From Methanobacterium sp. (GTDB lineage: Archaea; Methanobacteriota; Methanobacteria; Methanobacteriales; Methanobacteriaceae): 5,109 nucleotides of DNA. Shown here in pieces: positions 1-5,109 of this stretch. Position 1 is the stretch's first letter, and each line of letters opens with the position of its first letter. The notes beneath the pieces were generated by a model, which saw only the letters and a program-made list of their open reading frames with translations, ran no database searches and was not told the DNA's origin. Made by a program: the position numbers and the translations under genes. Where the stretch lies: NCBI GenBank assembly GCA_003162115.1, contig PMMV01000086.1, positions 26,000 through 31,108 on the forward strand. The letters run 5' to 3'.

Positions 1-1
1 T

Positions 2-1756
2 TTAAATAAATCTTTTCGGATCTGTGTTGATGTCTACAATCACTGGTTTATTGGTTGCAAGGGCTTTTTCAACAGCTCCTGGTAATTCACTAGGATTTTC
101 GACTTTAATCCCTATTCCGCCACAGGCTTCAGCATAACTTGTAAAATCACAGTTTTGAAGTTCTGTCTGCCAGTTAGGGTAGTTTTCTACCTTTTGTTCT
201 TGCATGATCATTGCCAGTTGTTTGTTATTCATTAAAAATATTTTAATGGGAAGTTCATATTTTACTGCAGTCATGAAATCTCCCATAACCATTGTAAATC
301 CTCCATCGCCAGTAATACATACAACCTGACGATCAGGATAAGTTATTTGAGATACCATTGCAGCAGGCAGACCAAAACCCATAGATCCAAGGTAGCCCGA
401 TAGTAACATCTTCTGTTTACTGGTCATCCAGAAGTTACGGCCAAACCACCATGCATTTTCACCCACGTCCAAAGTGATGATGGCATCATCATCTAACTTA
501 TCATTTAGGGTTTTAATAATATACTGTGGCCTAATGGGTGAATTTTCTGAGTTAATTTCTTCTTCGAGTAGATTTATCCAGTCTTGCTTCAATTTTCTCA
601 TTTCTTTTAAGTAATTATTGTCTTCACGTTTTTTAACAAGATTTAATAGTTCTGGGATTATTTCTGTTGTATTCCCAACTAGACCCACTTTAACTGGATA
701 CTTTTTGGCAATCATCATAGGATCAATATCCACTTGTACTGTTGGTTTTTCGGGTATCTGGGTTTGATCAGAGTACGATGAACCTATAACTATCAGGAGA
801 TCAGATTTCTGTACCAGATTTGAAGCAGCTGTGGATCCTATATCCCCATGACTTCCCATGTAAAGGTGGTGATCTTCATCAACCAATCCTTTACCCCTAA
901 ATGTGGTTACAATTGGTGCTGTAATCTTCTCTGCTAGACGTAGCAAGTTATCTCCTTGATCCATACATCCAAATCCTGCAATAATCACAGGCCTTTTGGA
1001 TTTGTTAATCACCCGTACAGCAGTTATTAGGTGTCTTGGGGATTGTGATACAGCACGATTGGCCAGATTCCCTTCAAAATCTTTTATCTTTGTATTGTAA
1101 GGCAATTTCTGCATATCGTTAGGTATGCCCAGATGGGAAACTCCTCTTTCCATTAATGCGTGTTTAATTCCTTGGGTTACTAGACTAGTGGCTTGTTCTT
1201 TTGCCATAACAGTTTTGTTAAAGACGCATATGGGTTCAAAAAATGGGTACTGATCAATTTCTTGTGTCGCACCGGTACCAATCCTGTGCCTTTCTACTTG
1301 CCCTGTTAAAGCTAATACAGGAGCATGATCTAATTTTGCATCATATAATCCTGTTGCAAGGTTGGTTGCCCCCGGCCCTGCAACTGTTAAGCATGCTGCA
1401 ATGTGTCCGGTGAGTTTACCATATGCTGATGCCATAAATGCAGCAGTTTGTTCGTGTCTTACCTGAAAATATTTTATTTTATCATTATTCTTTACTGCGT
1501 CTACTAATCCCAAAGCAGAAGTACCTGGTATTCCAAATACATATCTTACGCCCCATTCAGCCATTTGTTCAATTATTATTTCAGAAACGTTGTGCTCTAT
1601 TAATAATTCTTCTTTTTCCACCTCTAATAAGACAAACACACTTTTAGGTGAATTACAGACAGGACATCTCCAATCGTCTGGTAGATCATCAAATTTAACC
1701 TTCTCCTTATCCTCATCATAAACGTAGTTACAAACTGTACACCTATACTCAGCCAT
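2..1756 (-). CDS. Rubredoxin-fused pyruvate oxidase-like thiamine diphosphate enzyme
   Basis: Complete gene of 584 residues, ATG start, TAA stop at 2-4. Residues 1-45 form a rubredoxin domain: Cys6-X2-Cys9 and Cys31-Pro-Val-Cys34, with Trp29 before the second pair, would bind one iron. Residues about 55-215 are the pyrimidine-binding ThDP domain with the activating glutamate Glu102 in VRHEQ; about 240-375 the central FAD/nucleotide-type domain (RGKG at 287-290, VDIDP at 342-346); about 405-584 the diphosphate-binding domain with GDGGF at 483-487 and the closing Asn510-Asn511. The central and C-terminal parts resemble E. coli PoxB more than acetolactate synthase (for example GDGGF-x3-MGDF and YAEACG). 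PoxB decarboxylates pyruvate to acetate and CO2 with FAD. This protein ends right after the VDI strand, so PoxB's lipid-binding tail is absent and it is probably soluble. Inferred: electrons go from flavin to the fused rubredoxin. The substrate is unproven; other 2-keto acids are possible. The family call is firm, the exact reaction is not. Confidence 0.88.
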   Translation of the reverse strand: MAEYRCTVCNYVYDEDKEKVKFDDLPDDWRCPVCNSPKSVFVLLEVEKEELLIEHNVSEIIIEQMAEWGVRYVFGIPGTSALGLVDAVKNNDKIKYFQVRHEQTAAFMASAYGKLTGHIAACLTVAGPGATNLATGLYDAKLDHAPVLALTGQVERHRIGTGATQEIDQYPFFEPICVFNKTVMAKEQATSLVTQGIKHALMERGVSHLGIPNDMQKLPYNTKIKDFEGNLANRAVSQSPRHLITAVRVINKSKRPVIIAGFGCMDQGDNLLRLAEKITAPIVTTFRGKGLVDEDHHLYMGSHGDIGSTAASNLVQKSDLLIVIGSSYSDQTQIPEKPTVQVDIDPMMIAKKYPVKVGLVGNTTEIIPELLNLVKKREDNNYLKEMRKLKQDWINLLEEEINSENSPIRPQYIIKTLNDKLDDDAIITLDVGENAWWFGRNFWMTSKQKMLLSGYLGSMGFGLPAAMVSQITYPDRQVVCITGDGGFTMVMGDFMTAVKYELPIKIFLMNNKQLAMIMQEQKVENYPNWQTELQNCDFTSYAEACGGIGIKVENPSELPGAVEKALATNKPVIVDINTDPKRFI

Positions 1757-1761
1757 GGAAT

Positions 1762-1768
1762 ACCCCCT
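1762..1768 (-). promoter_or_regulatory. Shine-Dalgarno site of the rubredoxin-oxidase gene
   Basis: On the minus strand AGGGGGT lies 5 bases before the ATG at 1756-1754. It matches the purine-rich complement of the archaeal 16S 3' end only in part, but it is the only G-rich stretch in this leader and supports the chosen ATG, which also places the first rubredoxin cysteine at residue 6 as in free rubredoxins. Confidence 0.6.
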
Positions 1769-1773
1769 AAATT

Positions 1774-1796
1774 ATAGATATCTTATTATTATCTAT
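1774..1796. promoter_or_regulatory. Inverted repeat just upstream of the ribosome binding site of the rubredoxin-oxidase gene
   Basis: Perfect 7-base arms ATAGATA (1774-1780) and TATCTAT (1790-1796) are separated by 9 bases. The repeat ends 5 bases before the Shine-Dalgarno site, so it lies in the 5' leader or core promoter. It could be the operator of a dimeric regulator or a weak RNA hairpin. The very high A+T content means chance is not excluded. Confidence 0.35.
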
Positions 1797-1832
1797 TTTA
1801 TTTTAGAAAAAATTTACCAAAATTATTATGAA

Positions 1833-1848
1833 CAACAAATTTTTGTTG
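1833..1848. promoter_or_regulatory. 16-base palindrome upstream of the rubredoxin-oxidase gene
   Basis: CAACAAA and TTTGTTG form perfect 7-base arms around a 2-base centre, 77-92 bases upstream of the ATG at 1756. The near-continuous symmetry is what a dimeric helix-turn-helix regulator would recognise. It could also help terminate the prenyltransferase transcript, but no T-run follows it directly. Confidence 0.35.
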
Positions 1849-1877
1849 AATCCGAAAATAATACGATTTTAAGATTG

Positions 1878-1895
1878 AAAAAATGAATAAAAAAA
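1878..1895 (-). terminator. T-rich terminator after the prenyltransferase gene
   Basis: Starting a few bases after the stop codon, the minus strand carries a run of seven T (1895-1889) and, after five bases, a run of six T (1883-1878). Archaeal RNA polymerase terminates at such T tracts without needing a hairpin, so this is a good candidate for the end of the prenyltransferase transcript. It implies that the downstream rubredoxin-oxidase gene has its own promoter. Confidence 0.55.
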
Positions 1896-1897
1896 TT

Positions 1898-2782
1898 TTA
1901 ATTTAGTAAATAAATGAAGTAACAATTTATCAGTATCAATACGGCAAAAAGAGATCCTATGTTAACTATTGCCAGTTTTGTGGCTGGTTTTTTCTCCAGT
2001 GGTCTTTTCCAAAATGCATATAATCCTAAACTTAAAGGGATCAGGGTAATAATTGCAAGCAGTCGAAAATCAATTATTTGAGGAAATAGATTTGTAAGTG
2101 GTATAATCAAAAACGAAATTGTGGCCAGTGCCACCGATATTCCCATTAATTTAAAACCCCATTTACGGCCTTTAGAAACGATCCATGTAATTTTACCCCC
2201 TAACTTATCCCCTTCTAGATCTGGAATTTCCACTCCTATGGAGAACATGAACTGTAAAAAAAGAAGTGGTATGGAGAAAATAATGAAAGGAAGATTTATA
2301 GTGCCCATCATTACAAAATAGCCAGCACCAGGCAGTATAAAGCCGTTTAATAGATTTCCAACTTCTCCCAATCCATTATAAGCTAATTTTATGGGAGGAG
2401 CGGAATAAAACCATACTAAAGCATTTCCGAACAATACAAATAAAAAGAATGAAATTGGATATGAAAAATAGATCGTAAAGGATGCTCCAATTAGAATTGA
2501 TAAACCTATAAAAAAGTATGCTAATTTTTTTGATAACTCTCTTAACTCTGGATTTTTTACTAAAATACCACTACCACCAGAAAATGGTGTAACAGTACCA
2601 TATTTATCCACATCAAAATCAAAATAATCATTAGAATAGTGAGTAGCCAAATTGGCTGTAAACAAGATGAGGAATCCCCAAATAAATTTAGACAGAACAA
2701 ATTGTGCATTTAATAGAACAGCAAACAAGGTACCGATCAGAAAATACATTAAAACTGCAAATGTGAACTGAGGCCTTCCCAA
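1898..2782 (-). CDS. UbiA-family (MenA-like) membrane prenyltransferase
   Basis: 294 residues from a TTG start. The family transfers a polyprenyl chain from its diphosphate to an aromatic or other acceptor inside the membrane, using Mg2+ held by two Asp-rich motifs. Both are present: Asn51-Asp52-x2-Asp55-x3-Asp59, and Asp188-x3-Asp192. About nine hydrophobic helices can be seen (roughly 5-25, 31-48, 88-108, 110-128, 142-160, 165-185, 209-229, 238-257, 270-292). The segment TPFSGGSGIL after motif 1 and YSAPP...GLGE at 126-140 resemble MenA-type enzymes; the NRPxRP stretch usual in archaeal digeranylgeranylglyceryl phosphate synthase is missing. The acceptor is therefore unknown. Hydrogenotrophic methanogens are not known to make menaquinone, so a lipid or another cofactor is as likely. 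The next ATG (2749) would remove the conserved GRPQF, so the TTG, or a nonstandard start further up, is preferred; the frame is open back to a TGA at 2830-2828. Confidence 0.85.
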   Translation of the reverse strand: MGRPQFTFAVLMYFLIGTLFAVLLNAQFVLSKFIWGFLILFTANLATHYSNDYFDFDVDKYGTVTPFSGGSGILVKNPELRELSKKLAYFFIGLSILIGASFTIYFSYPISFFLFVLFGNALVWFYSAPPIKLAYNGLGEVGNLLNGFILPGAGYFVMMGTINLPFIIFSIPLLFLQFMFSIGVEIPDLEGDKLGGKITWIVSKGRKWGFKLMGISVALATISFLIIPLTNLFPQIIDFRLLAIITLIPLSLGLYAFWKRPLEKKPATKLAIVNIGSLFAVLILINCYFIYLLN

Positions 2783-2809
2783 CTTAACAATTTTTATTAG
2801 AGTATCTTT

Positions 2810-2817
2810 ATTATAAA
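2810..2817 (-). promoter_or_regulatory. TATA-like box of the prenyltransferase gene
   Basis: The minus strand reads TTTATAAT here, close to the archaeal TATA box. Its centre is about 31 bases before the TTG at 2782, so transcription would be expected to start only a few bases before that codon. This agrees with the absence of any Shine-Dalgarno sequence and points to a leaderless or nearly leaderless message. Confidence 0.45.
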
Positions 2818-2911
2818 TTATATTAATTCAATAACCCCCAATAACTTCCATATTTATTATGTAATTACAATGAAATAAATTTAATCTCTGAAACAATTAA
2901 AATTAATATCT

Positions 2912-2926
2912 ATTCCGAATTGGAAT
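2912..2926. promoter_or_regulatory. ATTCC-N5-GGAAT inverted repeat between reductase and prenyltransferase
   Basis: Perfect 5-base arms with a 5-base spacer, lying 38 bases past the reductase stop and 130-144 bases before the prenyltransferase start. The GC-containing arms stand out in an otherwise almost pure A/T gap. It may be a regulator site or a weak hairpin at the end of the reductase message; the T content that follows on the minus strand is modest. Confidence 0.25.
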
Positions 2927-2963
2927 TAATATATTTCAGTTAAATTCGTTTATACTGTGGTAT

Positions 2964-4136
2964 TTACTTTTTTAGGAAGAAGACATTGAATAAAAGGGTT
3001 ATAAGATGTGGATAATTCTTTAAAAATTTAAGTATTGATAGTTTTGAAATTGATTCAATGTCTTTACCCTCTAAAAATTCAGCTAGCACATTAAAATCAT
3101 CATCTTTGAGGTTCTGAAAAATTTTCTGGTACTTTAGGGAGGTTTCTAAGTTCTTTCCTATGGCTGATCTCCAGAGATCTTCATATTTTTTAAGATATTT
3201 TGAAGATGTGTCTTCATTTTCAATTGCCTCTACAGCTACTTCTCCTGCTATTCTGCCACATTTTACAGTGTTTTGTATTCCTGCTCCATTCATTGGATCA
3301 ACTTGTCCTGCTGCATCTCCAACAACCATAAGTCCAGATGAATAGGTTTTCTCCATGGGTCCTGAAAGTGGTACTCCTCCTATATTAAGTTCAACAGGTG
3401 TTGCATCCAATTTTTTTATGAACTTGTTGAGATAATAATAAGCTGTTTTCTTTGAGTTTACTACACCTAAACCAACATTTGCAACTCCGTTACCCTTTGG
3501 GAATATCCACAAATATCCGCCAGGGGCTATATGAGATCCATGATGTATTTGAAGATAATTAGGATCTATATCAAGGCCAACCATTTCATATTGGGCACAG
3601 GAAGCTATATCTTCGATTTTATTAACAGTTTTAAGACCTGCCTTATTTGCTATATTTGATTCAACACCATCAGCGGCTATAACAATATCAGCTTTTATAT
3701 CGTATGTTTTTCCAAGGTGTTTTGCAACAACTCCACAAACATGGCCATCCTTCTTTATAATATCTTTAACGGTGGTTTTTACCATTATGTCTGTACCTGC
3801 TTTTGCTGATTCTATTGCAAGCTGTTTGTCGAAGATTTTTCTTTCTAAGACATATCCTTCCATGAATCCATACATATTATTGCCCTTAACCCGGAAGTGC
3901 TTACCACTGGGAGCGTAAAAAGCCACACCCTCGATGTCTGTGCACAGATATTTTTTAGAAGGTTCCATTTCAAGGATATTAAATGTTTCATGGGTAGTAG
4001 CTTCAGCACATTGGACGGGAGTTCCAATTTCTTGTCTTTTTTCAATCATCAATACATCTAAACCACCTTTAGATGCAAAAAGAGATGATGTTGAACCAGC
4101 TAATCGTCCACCGACCACTACCACATCATACTTCAT
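2964..4136 (-). CDS. Geranylgeranyl reductase family FAD-dependent oxidoreductase
   Basis: 390 residues if started at the ATG at 4136. The archaeal family saturates double bonds of geranylgeranyl chains, chiefly in ether phospholipids and sometimes in prenyl diphosphates or prenylated quinones. Visible hallmarks (numbered from this ATG): the N-terminal dinucleotide fold KYDVVVVGGRLAGS at 2-15; PVQC at 40-43, matching the conserved family cysteine; the substrate motif YxWxFP at 208-213 followed by GLG at 222-224; and the second FAD motif VVGDAAG from about 271, with DPMNGAG after it. Length fits the family (about 390-450). Start is uncertain: ATG 4154, GTG 4148 and TTG 4163 are in frame upstream, and GGGGAT at 4155-4160 could serve as ribosome site for GTG 4148; the family usually begins near MKYDVVVVGG. 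Methanogens often carry several paralogues, so its substrate here is not fixed. The adjacent prenyltransferase gene supports prenyl-chain chemistry. Confidence 0.88.
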   Translation of the reverse strand: MKYDVVVVGGRLAGSTSSLFASKGGLDVLMIEKRQEIGTPVQCAEATTHETFNILEMEPSKKYLCTDIEGVAFYAPSGKHFRVKGNNMYGFMEGYVLERKIFDKQLAIESAKAGTDIMVKTTVKDIIKKDGHVCGVVAKHLGKTYDIKADIVIAADGVESNIANKAGLKTVNKIEDIASCAQYEMVGLDIDPNYLQIHHGSHIAPGGYLWIFPKGNGVANVGLGVVNSKKTAYYYLNKFIKKLDATPVELNIGGVPLSGPMEKTYSSGLMVVGDAAGQVDPMNGAGIQNTVKCGRIAGEVAVEAIENEDTSSKYLKKYEDLWRSAIGKNLETSLKYQKIFQNLKDDDFNVLAEFLEGKDIESISKLSILKFLKNYPHLITLLFNVFFLKK

Positions 4137-4214
4137 TTCAGTACTCACAAGCATTATCCCCAATATAGTTCACATTAATATCACTTTAATTATGTAATCC
4201 AGTTCTAATATTTC

Positions 4215-4274
4215 TATCAATAATAAAAAATTTCAATATTGATTATTATGGGCGTTTAAAATATCAAATTGATA
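4215..4274. repeat. Cluster of TATCAA/TTGATA half-sites upstream of the reductase
   Basis: Three related symmetric elements lie within 60 bases: TATCAA at 4215-4220, the 10-base palindrome TCAATATTGA at 4233-4242, and the 13-base palindrome TATCAA-A-TTGATA at 4262-4274. The first two also form a larger inverted repeat, ATCAATA (4216-4222) with TATTGAT (4237-4243). The arrangement, about 80-140 bases before the reductase start, looks like a regulator binding region. The rest of the gap between the reductase and the sensor gene is A/T-rich, with no gene seen. Confidence 0.35.
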
Positions 4275-4338
4275 CTTCTGATTTTAAATTGAATATAGAT
4301 TACCATTGGATGATTAATTAAAATAAGAGGTCATCATA

Positions 4339-4358
4339 AGCTGTTATTCGTAAAAGCT
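4339..4358. other. Imperfect hairpin downstream of the KdpD-like gene
   Basis: Plus-strand AGCTGTTA and TAAAAGCT can pair over eight positions with one mismatch around a TTCG loop; the minus strand pairs equally with loop CGAA. It lies 71-90 bases past the stop of the KdpD-like gene and before the reductase promoter region. It could be part of transcript 3'-end formation or a protein site. The A-T closing pair makes it weaker than a classical UUCG hairpin. Confidence 0.25.
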
Positions 4359-4384
4359 GAAGTGTATAATATGGATTTTATTGT

Positions 4385-4394
4385 GAAAAAGAAA
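4385..4394 (-). terminator. T-rich stretch after the KdpD-like gene
   Basis: The minus strand reads TTTCTTTTTC about 35-44 bases after the stop codon at 4431-4429. It is a plausible archaeal U-tract terminator, though short and interrupted by C. Confidence 0.35.
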
Positions 4395-4428
4395 TTTACC
4401 GTATTAAATTTATTGATCTCTGATTCAA

Positions 4429-5109
4429 TTATTTTAAATAATTCGACAGGGCAATTGAAACAATTCTTGTATATGCTTCGAGAAGGCGTTTCTGCTCATT
4501 TGTAATATCTGATTTATATGGTGAAACTGCTAAAACGCCTAATTTTGATTTATGAGCTTTTAATGGGAGATAATACCATTTTGATGAGGCTAATGTATCT
4601 GTACCATATCCTGCAGATTTTTCATGTACAAAAACCCAGTTGGCCAAACCTAAATCACTATCGTTAAATTGAATATTATCTCCTGTTCGGGATGATATTT
4701 TCAGTTTCTCTTTATCATCAGGCAAGATCATCACAACATCATAATTGAACAAATCTTCTATATAACTGGTAATTCTATTTAAAAAGTCTTCTAAGTTTTG
4801 AGAAACTAATAAATCCCTACTGAAATCATACAGTGATGCTATAAATTCCTCCCTTTGTCTTGTATTTTCAACTTGTTTTTTCACTGTGTCAGCAAGGAAA
4901 CTGGTTATGATACCCACAATGAACAGAACCGAAAAGGTGGGGATAAACCGTATATCTGCTATACTAAAAGTTAAGTAGGGTGGAACGAAGAAAAAATCAA
5001 AGAAAGCTACTGCCATTATAGATGCCATGATTCCACCCTTTCGTCCAGCAATTAATCCACTAAAAACAATGGGTATTATGAATATCATTGGTATGTTAAT
5101 CGCTTCTAA
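4429..5109 (-). CDS. KdpD-like membrane sensor (DUF4118 plus GAF), 5' end outside the window, no kinase domain
   Basis: 226 residues are visible; the frame stays open to the last base, so the protein continues beyond the window. The first in-frame ATG (5088) falls inside a membrane helix and is unlikely to be the start. Numbered from the window edge, hydrophobic helices lie at about 5-22, 25-41 and 53-73, with FFDFFFVPP at 36-44, a hallmark of the KdpD membrane domain. A short helical linker (75-100) leads into a GAF domain (about 100-225) whose GLANWVFVHEKSAGYGTDTL at 154-173 matches the KdpD GAF. In bacterial KdpD, which senses K+ or turgor for the Kdp transporter, a HisKA and ATPase kinase follows. 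Here a TAA comes right at that junction and the next 265 bases hold no kinase. Inferred: a sensor acting without phosphotransfer, perhaps through an N-terminal KdpD or UspA-type part outside the window. Family match is strong, function uncertain. Confidence 0.82.
   Translation of the reverse strand, partial: LEAINIPMIFIIPIVFSGLIAGRKGGIMASIMAVAFFDFFFVPPYLTFSIADIRFIPTFSVLFIVGIITSFLADTVKKQVENTRQREEFIASLYDFSRDLLVSQNLEDFLNRITSYIEDLFNYDVVMILPDDKEKLKISSRTGDNIQFNDSDLGLANWVFVHEKSAGYGTDTLASSKWYYLPLKAHKSKLGVLAVSPYKSDITNEQKRLLEAYTRIVSIALSNYLK

Noticed and set aside
1438..1647. Open frames on the plus strand opposite the oxidase, prenyltransferase and reductase genes.
   Set aside because: They are antisense shadows of well-supported coding regions with no ribosome sites or domain features.
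2835..2839. Run of five G on the minus strand, similar to the oxidase gene's ribosome site, upstream of the prenyltransferase.
   Set aside because: No start codon with a useful frame follows, and it lies upstream of the better TATA-like box, so it would probably not be transcribed into this message.
2860..2869. Perfect palindrome TGTAATTACA upstream of the prenyltransferase.
   Set aside because: Only 10 bases and nearly all A/T; likely by chance in this composition, so not listed as a feature.
4164..4428. Possible tRNA or small RNA gene in the gap between the reductase and the sensor.
   Set aside because: No cloverleaf, no conserved tRNA bases, and very low G+C; only a single weak hairpin is visible.
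4371..4502. Plus-strand reading frame of about 43 codons beginning ATG at 4371.
   Set aside because: No ribosome site, mostly low-complexity, and half of it lies antisense to the KdpD-like gene; no recognisable domain.

Overview
The window looks like a chromosomal stretch from an AT-rich methanogenic archaeon, most likely Methanobacterium or a close relative of the order Methanobacteriales. This rests on an archaeal-type geranylgeranyl reductase, a UbiA-family prenyltransferase, U-rich terminators without strong hairpins, TATA-like promoters, and a KdpD-like protein without a kinase domain. The assignment is by recognition only; no marker gene is present.

All four real genes lie on the minus strand, so the biological order is right to left. 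(1) 5109-4429: the C-terminal part of a KdpD-like membrane sensor (DUF4118 membrane segments plus a GAF domain), cut by the window edge. It stops where a histidine kinase would normally begin. (2) about 4136-2964: a FAD-dependent geranylgeranyl reductase-family protein. (3) 2782-1898: a MenA-like UbiA-family membrane prenyltransferase with a TTG start and apparently almost no leader. (4) 1756-2: a rubredoxin domain fused to a complete PoxB/acetolactate-synthase-like thiamine diphosphate enzyme. The gaps (about 290, 181 and 141 bases) are AT-rich and carry candidate promoters, palindromes and T-rich stops, so these are probably separate transcription units rather than one tight operon. There are no RNA genes, mobile elements or CRISPR repeats.

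Genes 2 and 3 together suggest prenyl-lipid chemistry: one enzyme attaches a polyprenyl chain to an acceptor and the other saturates it. That fits archaeal membrane lipids, or a less usual prenylated redox cofactor. Gene 4 is the most interesting. In bacteria its closest recognisable relative passes electrons from pyruvate to membrane quinone. Here the membrane-binding tail is missing and an iron-sulfur-free redox domain (rubredoxin, one Fe bound by four Cys) is fused at the front, which suggests that electrons leave through rubredoxin. Whether genes 2-4 cooperate cannot be decided from this window.
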